NCBI GenBank assembly: GCA_018907035.1
Contig: JACCIC010000170.1
Location: forward strand, 124,001 to 188,000
Length of the DNA: 64,000 nucleotides
Origin: Sycobia sp. Sy_11
Taxonomy: Eukaryota; Arthropoda; Insecta; Hymenoptera; Epichrysomallidae
Reading direction: 5' to 3'
The notes below the pieces were generated by a model. It made no database searches. It was not told the DNA's origin and saw only the letters and a list, made by a program, of their open reading frames with translations. This document shows positions 1 through 13,053 of this stretch, in pieces (positions within the stretch are counted from its first letter, which is position 1; every line of letters begins with the position of its first letter). A program made the translations under genes and the position numbers.

Positions 1-1093
1 CCACGCAATTACATAGTGCGCACTATGCAGAAATCACGAGCATTTAAAATAGACGGAGATATAGCTATTCTTCAGGTAATTCTGTAGTTTTATGTATACA
101 AAATAGACTATTACATAATGAAAAAAATATGCTACATTAGGAAATGTACTGTATATTGATTTAATTTTTATATACATTGTAAACGAAAAAAATTTCGATT
201 TTTTTTAAATGTTATTTTTTGTATTTTTAGGACTTGCTTTATTTATTACACGTATGAAAGCTAATACAATTTATTATTTTCATTTATGGCATACTTTATT
301 AAGTAATAAAATTTAATAATATCAAATTGTGCAACAAAACTCAAATGGTATATTTTGAATTTTCAGGTGAAACCTGGATTTAGTATAGAATCGAATAATC
401 TCATAAATCTGAAAATTCTAAAGAACCATTTTCCACATACGTCCGAGGCGTTAACCATAGCAGGTTACGGTTACAATGTCATAAAACTTGTAAACAATTC
501 CGAAACTGGACAGCTCGACGAATATGGAAAATCTAGTGGAAAATTACGATTTGCATATACGAAACTTGTTCGTAATAAAGATTGTTTACAATATTTCGAT
601 AACCCGATTCTCAAATCGAATATTTGCGCTCAAGTATTTCAGCGAAGTCTACATTATCCTGAAGGGGCATGTGTGGTAAGGGAACTTTTGGTATTTCTCA
701 AATTAACCAGTTATTCGCAGTCAAACTTTCGAGAGAAAAAGATTTTTGAAAAATTCAAGAAATTCAGTACTGGATATTTTATTTGATCGATAAAAACTCA
801 ATCAGAAATTATTCGCAATTTATAAAAAATTTTTATTGATAAAGTAATATTTTTAGGGCGATAGTGGCACTCCTCTTGTATATTCAAATATTTATCTTGT
901 CGGAATATTAAGTGCTGGTCCAATAGGATGCGATGAAAGCGATAAACCATCAGTTTATACAAGAACTTCATTCTACATAAATTTTATTACTGATATATTA
1001 ACAAATAGAAAAGCCGCTAATATACGTGTCGCTAAATGGAAATTAACGTGCTTTCTACTATGTAGACACGAATTCGTAGAAGAAAATTCGTAG
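1..1093 (+). CDS. Chymotrypsin-like serine protease, 5' part outside window (SP1)
   Basis: Three exons are visible: 1-75, 367-675 and 857-1093 (stop 1091-1093), with GT-AG junctions at 76, 366, 676 and 856, all phase 0. Exon 1-75 ends in GDIAILQ, whose Asp is the second member of the S1 catalytic triad. Exon 857-1093 opens with GDSGTPLV, the catalytic Ser motif (usual form GDSGGP). The His exon and signal peptide lie upstream of the window. The residues before the Ser (EGACVGDSG) put Gly at the S1-pocket 189 position, which suggests a chymotrypsin- or elastase-like rather than tryptic pocket. Splice sites match the complete gene at 8.3-13.1 kb, so the two are tandem duplicates. The C-terminus runs about 30 residues past the usual terminal helix. 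The enzyme is presumably secreted and digestive or venom/haemolymph; its site of action is unknown. Confidence 0.85.
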
Positions 1094-4000
1094 AAAATAC
1101 TCGAATCTATTAAATAAATTTTTCATTTTTAAAGAAGTAACTGTCTTATAATACACATTTTGGCATTTCATATATTTACTGTTTCATCTCTTTAAAATTT
1201 TTTAGTAAATATAAACATATAAATTAATATATACATACATTAATACATTAGTGAATTCATAGAAAAATTGAACTGATATATTGAACTACATAAATGTAAT
1301 TTTTTACAGAAATGAATGTGTTTTATCATTTTCATTTTTGAATATTATATACAAGTTGAAACAAAATATAAAATTAGAAAAGACCAATATTTTTCTATAT
1401 TTTCAAAAAATGCTATACGAAGGTGATGCTAGATTTAACCCTGATTATAACTAAAAAATATCGTTCGATTTTCCATTTTACTTTTCTATCTTCATATTCT
1501 TTCTAACTCATAAGCCTATTAATACTAAATAGCTGAAACATTCACTAAACATTTAACAATACCAATTTGTATGAAAAAATCATAAACAATCTTACTTCAT
1601 CGTGAGGTCAGATTTTCCATGGGAGATCAAATGAAGAGGGTGAAATCTATATTGCGAAATTTTTGAAAAGCATATTACTAGCTTCTATTAAATAAGATAA
1701 TCCCTACATAGGTTTTAAAATATTAGGAAAAAGATATAACATATTATTAACATGTTATTAATTAGGATAATAAAATCACACATTCTGAAGAAAATCTGAA
1801 TAAAATGAAGACTACTGACAGAATTGGGAAAAGATCTATCAAGAAGTTAGTTTAAGTATCAAAATAGTAAAGCATTAAAGCGGATTGAAAAAATACAGTG
1901 GTGGTTACTTGAATGAGCTATTGTTCACATGTTATGACTAATAAAGAGCATAAGCTACAATTAAATAATGAGTTACATACTACTATATAATGAGTTATAT
2001 ACGTTTACTCACTCTACTACATAAATATGCAATATAAGTCCGGTATTTAATACAAGACAAATATGCAATATGCAATATAAGACAAGAACAAAGAAACTTT
2101 TTAGATCTTTTTAAATAAGGTTTCGATAATTAATTCTATATTTTGAGAAAACGAGATTCATTAAAATCAATTTTTCTGCTGATAATGATAAAATGATTTA
2201 ATCAACCAATTACCTTCATGAAGATAAGTATCTTATAACTTATTCAAATGGCTAATTAATCGAAATTTCCATTCTTACATGGTTATTGAACAGGATCAGA
2301 TTTTCTAACTCTTACACGTAATAAACAGTTTGGGGGGGGGGGTAAAGTTGAATATACTTGACATGAAAAATACTGTTATCATATTGCTCTTACAATGAAT
2401 GAAAACCACTTTAAGATATTATTGGCAATAGAAGAATATTTTTCACCATGAAAATTAATTTTATATACTAAAATTGAATCACATTGATACGATCCTTATC
2501 ACTTACGATTTTTTAAAAAAAATGTAATAAAAAAATGAATTATTATGTGATCATTATCAACTTTATTGGATCTTATATAGTTTTTTAAATTAATTTCGAT
2601 TATTACCTTAGTACTTATATCGTTTCAAAATGAACTTCTAAGATTCGAAATTGGATTTTGTTTTATACGATGACCATGTTTATTATAAAAATTCTGTACC
2701 ATTATCAAAGCTTATTAAGTGAAATCTGTACTATTACTTTTAAGTAATTATGAGTCAATGGTATTAGAATCATTCATTTCTCTGAAAAATATCTTCGATA
2801 TGTAAATAAAAGTAAAACTTTAGAAAAAGTAATCAATTAGAGAAATATTATAGCATTTATGGAATCAATACACCAATTTCTTATATTCGCCTGTTAAATT
2901 ACATGTAATTTTTGGAGTTCCAAATGGAAGTAAAATATAATAGTCATCACAAGTAGTTTTTTCATCCATTAAATAAGTGAACCAGGAAGTTTTTATTAAA
3001 ATTGTAACCATTCTATTCCTCTCGGAATAGCTTACGCGATAGATTTCATGATGGTTCTAGAGGAAGGAAAGTATTTTAGGATCGGATCATAGATTCGATA
3101 AATAACCTATTATTAAAAATAGTATTATGTCTAAAAACAGTAAATATATATAAAAACAGTTACAGTATGATTTGCTCAAGTAAACTTACAGCTACTTCAG
3201 GTATTCAGACCTTTCTGCGACAAATCAAATAAAATATATTTTGCTAAAATCTTATTCTGGCGATAGTTACCGCTATATAAATGCAATATATTCGCTCGTT
3301 ACTCCTCGTATATTTCTCCGGTAAGAAATTTTGTAAGCCCAGCAGTTTTTGGAGGAGCCACCTCGTTAATCGAATTATAGCTCGCCGACAAATGAAACTG
3401 CAAAAGCGGGCCGGTTTTTGAAGAAGCCAGCTCGTAACTGACATCAAAATTTTGCCGGGATACGGTAAGCGTATTGCTTGAACTGTGGATCTTTTGCGGA
3501 GCTATCGCAGCACTCAGATCAAGCTTAGGATGATTCGGAAAATGTAGGCGAAAAATACAGACGGTTCAGGAGAATCGAATCTCTGTAAATTGTTAATTTG
3601 TGGATCAATTTATACTTAATATAAACCAGTGTTTAACACATCCGGATATCTCGGGTATAGAATACAATAATTCGTATAATACTGTATACGACGTGTCCGT
3701 ACTTCTCATGTATGAATATGTGGGATATTCGCTCTCTCGTAATTTCCCTTTAATCGTACAATACTGTTTGTTACTTACACATATACGCAGGTACATGGTC
3801 CGTGCACTCTCAGCAATATTTATTCGCGCAAGTATGACATAAAACTTAGTACATTGTCGAATAATATGTAAACCTGTAGATTCGCTCTAATCTTTGAGCT
3901 AATTATCACGATCCTTGTTCAATGTTGGCGATGGCTCCATCGCAACGAGAGTGATTCACCTTATGCAACTCAAGAATATGATTGTAAAATACAAGTACAA

Positions 4001-4869
4001 TCTGAACTCTCCCCCCCTCTTTCTTTCTCTCTACGTCGACACACTCTAGCACAATGGTCGGAAACGTAAACAAAACTATCAAAATTACCACTTCCAACCA
4101 TTGTTCATCCAAAATGAATGTCTCAAGGCTCAAATGAAAGCTGACCATGTGTAGTTTTTCGAGCATTTTCCCTCGGTAATCAATGTTGATATTTACTATA
4201 TGAAAACTATATACAAAGTATGGTTACTCGCTAAGAAAAAAGATAAAAGGTGTGGTTCTAAAAATTCAAAGCACTGAGTAATCTGAAATATATGGTACAA
4301 TCTATTTTTACGTGCTAATCACGAGTAGCACAGCTAAAGATATTACAAAACAAACATCAGCAAGGGGAAACCATAAAAATACCATGTAAATCATGGTTTC
4401 CTACACGTAATTCTATTATAAAATTAAATAAAAACCTCTATTACAAAAAATTTTACAAAAATTATACATTACTTTTGACTATATCTTTTGAATAATATAT
4501 TATTATAGTAAAAAAAAAATATTTTTCAGAAATCCATTGTTTTTTAAAAACTACATTTTTGTAAATCAAAAAGTAAAAATGTTAAAGAAGCAAAATATTT
4601 GCGATGATTGAATACTTTATTATTGATTCAAAAGGATATTCTATAAATTTATTTGTGATCAAAATTGTTTTAGTTAAATAATACAAAATATTAGTAGACT
4701 TTTTTTTAATTATCTCTAAGTGTTTTGATTTAAAATTTTCTGAGAGTGTCAGTTTCGTTTCGTAATTATATGGAAAGATATGAGAGTGTTGTATTATCTG
4801 TTCCCAGTAGGGGAACATTTTCCTTATTTAATGAAATTAATTGGAATGATATTATCATCACCATCCCTT
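1094..4869. other. Intergenic AT-rich DNA
   Basis: A likely polyadenylation hexamer for SP1 lies about 20 bases after its stop (aataaa near 1114). A run of eleven G sits at 2332-2342. Otherwise only short chance reading frames and the small repeat at 3.3 kb are seen. Confidence 0.5.
3322..3441. repeat. Short degenerate direct repeat
   Basis: Two similar segments of about 30 bases, each with a gtttttgRAgRAgccaSctcg core, lie near 3338-3367 and 3408-3437, about 70 bases apart. The surrounding patch (3.3-3.5 kb) is more GC-rich than its flanks. No gene is recognised. Confidence 0.4.
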
Positions 4870-5990
4870 ACTACCATTTTTAAACCTATCGCATTCATGA
4901 GTATGTTTCTAGTGCATCTATTTAATTTGTCTCTGGCCACTTAAGTTATTGATCACCTTTGGGAAAGTGTACACGTTATTCCATTGAAAACATGTAAATT
5001 ACCTTCTTTTGTATCTCACTTCAGACCTATCTCAATTTTGCGCTTTCTATCTAAAGATGGGCATTAATTGGACATTTTCTTACTTTTATGGAAGGATACA
5101 GTCTGTTATTAATACAGAAGAAATATCGCCTTGGATTTAAACAAATCTGGCATTTCTGCAGGCTGTTCTCGGATTATTGTTCTTCTGCTTCTATATTGAT
5201 GATTTTTACCAGGTTCTCGATCCCTTCAGTACCAATCATATTTCATATGAATTTACAAATAATGTGCTAGGATAGGGATTAACTTTTATTTTACAGGCTG
5301 CTCTAACAGTCACAGATTGGTCGACTTTTAGCTCATTAAGACTGAATGCTGAAAGAACCAAGCCCATAATTTGTGGGCCTCGTAAAATTCTAGCTGAAGT
5401 TAAAAACATAATAACCTAACTATTGTAGTTCGCATTGGAATTTTGATACCTTTTTCAGATACTGCAGTGAGTCTTGATAGGATCATAAATTCTGCTCTAT
5501 TATAGAGATGCTACGTAAATGAGATTACAAAAAAGTGTAACAGAATTATTGATAATTTACGCTTCTTTAGACATTATACCACCGAGATTTTACGAAAAAA
5601 GCTTGTGAAATTTGCTTCCATATTTAGATTATTTCTTAGTAGTTATACTTTATGTATTCCACGATATTAAAAACTCACTTCAAATACTGTAAAATTGTCG
5701 TGATGAGCATGTCACCTTTGTAGGGTTTCTCTGGGTTGGTTACGCATATACACCAGGAGACACTAGTTCATGGCTATAATAATCTACCAAATCATGCGTA
5801 TGCAGTTAATTAAGTATTTAGTATATTTCTTTACTAAAATTATACCCGAGAGTTCTCCAGATGGGCGATAATAGAAATCCCTTCAGATTCGTAATTTGCC
5901 TTCTCTTGGCTTATTTACGTCAGTAAAGAGAGGATAGCTCCTTGAACTTTATAAAATTTTAGCTTAACAAATGTTTAATTGTGTATTCGT
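4870..5990 (+). pseudogene. Non-LTR retrotransposon reverse transcriptase relic
   Basis: Conceptual translation across several frameshifts and stops gives the ordered landmarks of a non-LTR (Jockey/CR1-like) reverse transcriptase. They are FRPISILRFLSK near 5022-5057, a VLGLLFFCFYIDD segment near 5165-5205 (the degraded VPQGSVLGPLLF region), a C-terminal palm piece ending PIICGPRKIL near 5370, then NRIIDNLRFFRHYTTEILRKKL near 5540-5610 and GWLRIYTRRHxFMAIIIYQ near 5733-5790. The second catalytic motif (YADD-type) is degraded. No endonuclease or ORF1 was recognised 5' of it, so it is a 5'-truncated dead copy. The exact ends are uncertain. Confidence 0.7.
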
Positions 5991-6316
5991 ATGTTTCGTC
6001 CCATTTGCACCTAATATGAAGTTTTATGTACGAATATATTTATTGGGACGAATGGTTCAAGCATTTCCATCTGAGGAGTGAGCTTACTTATTTTTTTACT
6101 TATTTTATCTCATTGGCTGATAAAATAAATATGTTATTATATTTGTATGTTTAAATATGTGACATTGATAAGACTGACTTAGTGCATTGCAATACAGTAT
6201 TACAATATGTTATGATATAAATTATGTTTTGCGTTCTTTTAATATTTTACGAATTTTTATGTATTGACCTAATATCTTGTTGTAAAATGAAATCACCAAT
6301 GCCATTTTGAGCTTAT

Positions 6317-6324
6317 CTCTCTCT

Positions 6325-6385
<61 letters not shown>
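6317..6385. repeat. (CT)n microsatellite
   Basis: An almost pure CT dinucleotide tract. Reading frames across it (Ser-Leu or Arg-Glu runs) are artefacts of the repeat. Confidence 0.95.
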
Positions 6386-8318
6386 TCATCAGTCCCACTT
6401 GTTTCCTCTCCATGCGATCTCTTTCGCGTTGCGATCGTGGATGGTGGATCATTTATGGACTCACTCTCTGTATAATCTTGTCCCGGCTCTTCGTATATAT
6501 CCAAGCATACAGTGGCAAAAATACGCACGCAATTATTCTTTACACGATGTTATGCTTTACACTTGAAACTATGCTGTGTATCCGAATTCGTACGATGTCG
6601 GATCAATGCCCGATTATATCTATTTTCAGCTTCGGTCAAGTATAATATAATATAATATGTTATACTTTGTAAGTTTTATTTAATATTTCCGCTATTAAGC
6701 TGTAATTTTACAGGTAATTCAGCGAGATCGTAGCAAAATTAATAACCCAAACTTAGCTACTTCATGGTATTTTTATAGTTTATACAAGATGTTCGTTTTA
6801 ATATAATTGGCTTTGCTTCAAATATTTTTTCTATTTTATATTAACTTTGATTTAAATATAATACTTAATTTCAATTCTTCGATATATATTTAATGGTACG
6901 ATTCGCGCTGCTAGATGCTTTACCAGAAGTCGAGGTTTCTATGAGAAGTCGGGTGAATAAAAATTATTAAGTTTCAAACGTAACAAATTCAAATTTTCCC
7001 TAATTCTATACAGTGACAATCTCGCTATGTATCGTGTATGTCTCCATGTAGCTGCGTCGTGTATTTACAATTGACACGCGCCCAAAAACGCCTATTCAGC
7101 TCGAAATTAAGCGCTACAATAACCAGATATTTATTTAAGACAGTCGACACGTGCTCGGATGCATCTGCGTTCTTCGCGAGGAAGATGTCCACTATAGACG
7201 GAGGAAGGCATGTAAAATCAGTTCAGAAACTTCTGCAGGTACGAAGTGTCTTAGAGTTGGCGGAAGTTCGGCTTCGAGATCATATGGCTTCTCTCCGGTC
7301 ATCCTTGCAGAGACCGAAAATGAATAAAAATATTACTCACTACTTAATGCTTTATGAATTTTAGTAGATTTTGGTCGCTAAAATTCTCCTACAGTTTTGA
7401 AGATCGCCCGTACAAGATTACGCTGAAATTTGTTGTTTCATTTTTGCACGGCAATTAAGGTGAAAATAAACGTTATTATAATGTATTTAAATTTTTTTAA
7501 ATAATAAAGAAAGAAATTGGAACCATTCGGCTTAGGGCATACTATCACTTATTTTTATACGTTATTCTGTTTTTCAATCTGTTGAATACGTTATCCACTT
7601 CTAACAACCCTTGCTTCGCTCAGCGTCGATAGCGGATGCTGACAATTCATTCAACATCAGTGGCAAATTTTGGAATTTGAATTTACGAACAGAGAGAAAG
7701 AAAAATAGTATATATTACACGGGACATTCCACAATTTTTCCATCGGGAAGAATGATCCACTTTCATCCATAGTAATCTACTATTATACCTGAGTTATTGA
7801 ATATTGTAAAAGACAGTACCGTTTAGTTTTGCATAGCATATTTCATCAAATTTATGTAGATTAATAGAATAAATATATATTCAGAAAGATTTTTTTCTTT
7901 TTTTACAAATTATTATTAAATAGGTCACCACAAAATTGCTTATATACTTTAATTTTGAATTGTCGTATGCTTTAATTTTTGAATTATATAAGAATCATTA
8001 TTATTCGCCTTTTTATTAACTAAATGTAAACAACTATAATTAAGTATGAAATTTTAATATCAATTGATAACAATTATTTTATCCAGCTTTTATTGAATAC
8101 ATAGAAATTTCTAAAAGAAATATAGAATTTATATTTGTATAACCTTATCTATATATTATGCATTAAATATTTTTATCATGAATTTATACTGATAGCTATT
8201 GAGAAAATGCCTATTAAAATATCTATAAAAGTATAAAGGAAACTAAAAAGTACACTTTATTTTCTTATAATTTAATAGTAGCTCAAACGCGAAGTAACAA
8301 AAAAAGAGACATATTGAA
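6386..8318. other. Intergenic DNA upstream of SP2
   Basis: Holds a GC-richer patch at 7038-7364 with a 108-codon open frame (+) that resembles no family I know and lacks convincing splice context. The rest is AT-rich. The SP2 promoter should lie just before 8319, but I see no clear core element. Confidence 0.4.
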
Positions 8319-11300
8319 ATGAAGAATTTTATTTTATTATTATTTTTCATTATACAAATTAACTCTTTTACTAGAAAAGGTAGGAAATTATTTCTACATT
8401 ACTTTTTTCACATATCAAATTATAACATAATGTTTCAAATATATTATATAATTTTATTAGATATGAAAGAGTTTAATACCTTTTTAATAGTTTTGAAAAA
8501 TAATACTTTGTTAACGAAATATGAGCAATTCGAGTAAACAAAATTTGTGTTAAAAATACACTTTTATTGCAATAAAATTATAGTAAATATTTCATTGAAA
8601 TTAATATTACCTATATAATCAATTCAATTGTTCCATGCCGTTTGTAATTTAAGAATGGCACGCGAAAAAACTTTTTCCCGGCAATTTATTCATCGAACAG
8701 TTTTTTAAAATTGCAATTAGAGGGGTTAATGTGCAAATGACATGACGCAACTAACGAGGGCGTATTCCATCTATCTAAACAAATAGTCTAGCCCGAATAG
8801 TAGTAAAAGTTTTTTTTTTTTGTAAATTAACAACATCAATCATTTCTTCATTGACTTTATTGACTGTTATAATAGAACTAGCATGCAGTAAAAACATTCA
8901 AATTAGAAGAGAGTAGCATGCAGCGTAATCGTTTTCATTTACCTTATTCGATCAAGTTTATAATTCAACGATGCATTTCAATTAATGATTTGTTGACAAT
9001 AGTATTAAGTATTAACTAGTTCGGCTTGCCATAGTTTCACGAAAACCAGATAATTAGCTTTTTCTTGAACGGTTTAGTATTTCAAATATCAATGTGCACC
9101 GTTTGCATACAATTAAAAACGATCTTTTCGTTTTAAATTCTTGAGATAAATTTATTTTTATCAAGAGTCCGATTCATTAACGTATCTGTAATATATTCTT
9201 CAATATATCGATCTATATTGTTTATATGTGATTGAATCATGTGCTATTGAATTAGCAGAGCGTAGCAGCCAGTTCATTTTTTCATAAATGTTACATTTTT
9301 TCAGTATAGGATACTAGTGAAGTTTTTAAATAATTTAACTTGTTTTGAGATAATTCTTTAATTTCATGATAATGAGTCGTTTTAACATTTTTTTATTGGT
9401 ATTGGTAATACTTAGACAAATGTAATGATTATGGATGCTATTATCGACGTCGAGAATATCCGACACACTTTGCCACGGAAAAACATGACATTCATGGAGT
9501 TTTATTTTATTAACGTCAGGATAAAACCGTTTACTTTCTGTTTTATAAGAATTATTTTTAATCTATCTAAAATGAATACAAAAGTAAGAATTTCTAACTT
9601 TTACATTTAGTTACAAAATTATAGTTGGTGACCTAATGTGAATTTTCTGAACAACGATAACTGTCCCAATTTTCTTTTTAAACTGTTAGCCAAGTATTTT
9701 TTTTACAATCCCCGCAGAATATTTATATATTTTTTTTATAATAATTAAATTGTTGCTTTCCTTATTTAACAGTTGAAGCATCAACGGCAGAAAAAATCAT
9801 TGGCGGCGAAGAAGCAAGCAAAAATGAGTTTAAATATCAAATATCACTACAGAAAAATGGTTATCATAAATGCGGAGGGGGAATCATTCATGACAAATTT
9901 GGAATCACGGTTGCGCACTGCGTGACGAATGAAAAGACCGGCCAGTTCCTCAATGATAAATTAACTGTTATTCCGTTTGCCACTCATAACAATATGGACA
10001 TTTTGGACAAGTATTTCTTGACAATAGAAGTCGTCAAGATCTTTGTACCCAAAGACTATAAGCCCGTTAACTTAAAGCCTGATGAACCTTATCGTACGAA
10101 AGGAGATATAGCTATAGTTCAGGTGAATTAGAATTATTTTCCACAGAATCGATTCAGTTTATATTCACTTATTTATAAACTTTCATATGAATGTTCGTTT
10201 TAAATAAAATAATATTAAATCTCTCACTTTAATTCACAAAGCATAATAAGTAAATTAGTTGACATAGATAGGGTAAATTGTAAGATGAAATCTTAAACAA
10301 TAGTATATTAATTGACGAATAAGTTGATTAGAACTCTGAACCCGAGTTCATTTCAATTACAGTTATTCCTTATGAAATTTAATTTAAAGCACGCATTGTT
10401 TGAATGATTTTGAATGACTAGTTTTAATGATATTACATCCTTACACGTTTTGAAATGATGTAAAAAAGAATAATATAGAAAAAAAAGAAATATTTAAATA
10501 CGTTAATATGAATCCAACGACCTTTTGTTCACGATGTTGCAATAAATTGATAAAAAATTTATGAAACTCAGTACATTTTTATAAATCAATATAACAATCA
10601 TTTGATTCACATTCAAAATATTTAATTGATAATTAAGTTATCATAAAGTAATTTATAATATTACAATAGAAACTCGAAGAAAATTTTTTAACGGAAAGAG
10701 ATCATTTCAAAATTATTTATTCCTTTTTTGTAATTTATACATTGGATTCAAATATATATATAAGATATTATTAAATAAAAAAAATGATAGTACTGGAAAT
10801 GATTCGCATTATTGCTTTTATTTTTTCGTATGTTGTTATCACATCGACTAATATAAAAAATGATATCAAATCACGGCTGTGCATTGAATTATTTGATACA
10901 GATAAAACATTTCTAAGAGTGAATTTTTAAAAATAGCGAAAAATTATTAAGAAGTCAACATTACAGCCATCCGTAGTTACATCCAAAATTTAGAATACAC
11001 TGAGATAGCCAAATAGCTAAATAAATGTACATGTGCACAAGATTTTGTGTGAGACGGTTATCTTTAAATTTTTGGAGGTCAATTATGAAAAAACATTGCT
11101 TAGACTCAAACAAGGAAAAACGTTTAATATGAACATGTACTTCAAATTTATCTATTAAAATGTTCATCTTTTCTTGAATTGCATGTTATTTATAATCATG
11201 CACAATATTTACACACGAAAACCTGTGCTATCCACACAAATATTGGAACTGTAAGTAAGACTAATTTCGATAAAAGATTTACTTTTAGTATTTGGAGTTT

Positions 11301-11583
11301 CATAAGATTTCATTAATATACTTCACCTTGTTTCGCCTTTCTCCACGTTTTTCTAACGTGGAGAAACGCTCTTCAAATTATAAAAAAAACTACTTGGTAA
11401 ACAATCCACCGTGGGCAGCTCGAATCAGCTTGATTATAAATCAAGAAAATAAGTGGGAAATAAGAAAAACTTATTTATAAAAAAGTCTAAACGTAGTAAA
11501 ACGTTGCCAATCTATAAATTATTTATAAGCTGTAAATTTTCTTCCTTACATTTTTACTTTCACATATAATTCTTCATCGACAA

Positions 11584-11642
<59 letters not shown>

Positions 11643-13053
11643 ATATCAAACATAGTATTTAACACAATGTGAAATGTGTATGATGTTTCAGCCGCTTCTA
11701 GCTTTATGACTGAAGCATAATAAAATCTCGGCATTAAATACACGTGAATTTCAAATATATTGAGAAATAGATTTAACACGGCCACAATTTCGAATATAAT
11801 AAATATAAAATCGGCTATAGATACGTATAGACTAAGGTTACGGATATCATTTCAGTATTTTTCTGTAACTACTAATAATCCCACGTATTGTCCAATGCAA
11901 ACTCAGAAGGTTGAAATCTTTCAATTCTAATTATTTCCAAAATGAAATAGCCTTAGTAATAATATTTTTAAAAAGGCACATTTCAGTTTTAAGTCTTAAA
12001 ATATTCAGTTCCTCTAAAAATGTTTCTTTATTTGTGTGTATCTTTAAATTATAAAGATTCATAATTTTGTCAGAGTTTTCTTCTTCACGGATAATAAAAT
12101 GTTTAAATTATGAAATTTAAATAATTACATATTCTTTGATAGATGAATTTGGGAGTTTAGAGTTTGATATTTAAATTTGTATACATAAGTTATTGTATGG
12201 GTAGCATACACCTAGTCTAACTATGTCCTATTTTATCAGATTTACGGCGATTATTTATGGCGACTTATGTGTATCACGTTGACAAATATTATACTCTTTT
12301 ACATTTTAAACTAACATAACATAGGAGTCCATTTAGTAACAGATATCACGTATTTATTATTACAGATATTTACATATTATTTAATAAATATTTTTGGATT
12401 ACAGTTGGATGCGTCGTTTGATTCACACTACCCTGAGATTGTGTTCAATATATTAAAAATATGTGTAGAATGTGATGTAGTTGTAAATGAAGCTACCGTC
12501 ATTGCTGGCTATGGATGTAATGAAATTACTTACGAAAAGAATGAGAGGACTCAAAGATTTGAAGAAGTCAAGCAGTATGATGGTAAATTGCGTTATGCTA
12601 AAGCTACGTATATGTCGAATGAGGACTGCAGAAAATCATACTTTGATCCTATTCATGATTCTAATCTTTGCGCCAAAGTAGTGCAACGTTTTCAACACTA
12701 TACTGAAGGAACATGTTTCGTAAGTAATGTTTTGCATTAAATAGAAATTATTTTTCTATTCATTGAAAAATATTCTACTTATTGAAAAATTTCTATTCAT
12801 TGACCAAAATTATGTGTTTAATTAGGGCGACACTGGCAGTCCATTGGTATATAATGGCTACGTCCTCGGAGTATTAAGTTCTTTTCCAGTAGGATGCTCT
12901 GAACGCAGACTGCCAGCAGTTTATACAAGAATTTCGAGTTACTTACCATTTATTTACAATGTTACAAATAATATAATGTCTTCGAATATACGGGTTGCCG
13001 TGTGGCAAAGAAGTGCACTAAATTTCTTAAAATATGGATTCGTAGAAGTTTAA
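8319..13053 (+). CDS. Chymotrypsin-like serine protease homologue with Ser-to-Thr active site (SP2)
   Basis: Four exons: 8319-8379, 9773-10122, 12405-12719 and 12826-13053. They encode 317 aa. Exon 1 carries a signal peptide (MKNFILLLFFIIQINS). The phase-1 junction leads to a short propeptide ending K28, then IIGG at 29-32, the trypsin-fold N-terminus freed by activation. His69 sits in TVAHC, with Cys54/Cys70 bracketing it as in the His-loop disulphide. Asp132 is in GDIAIVQ at the end of exon 2. Exon 4 opens GDTGSPLV, so Thr245 stands where the catalytic Ser is expected and the second Gly of GDSGGP is also replaced. The pocket residue at the 189 position is Gly, so it is not trypsin-like. The protein is longer than a typical 225-240 residue protease domain because of loop insertions and a C-terminal tail shared with SP1. 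It may be a non-catalytic homologue or an impaired enzyme. Intron 2 (10123-12404) is large and contains a (TA)n run. Confidence 0.88.
11338..11366. other. Perfect 12-bp hairpin in SP2 intron 2
   Basis: tttctccacgtt (11338-11349) and aacgtggagaaa (11355-11366) are exact reverse complements separated by a 5-base loop. It is too short for a typical pre-miRNA stem, so its role is unknown. Confidence 0.6.
11587..11639. repeat. (TA)n microsatellite in SP2 intron 2
   Basis: Pure TA dinucleotide tract of about 53 bases. Confidence 0.95.

Noticed and set aside
6222..6645. Open frames with Ser-Leu or Arg-Glu runs on both strands
   Set aside because: They are translations of the (CT)n microsatellite.
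7038..7364. 108-codon + frame in a GC-richer patch
   Set aside because: No recognised domain, no biased third positions and no convincing splice sites, so chance is likelier.
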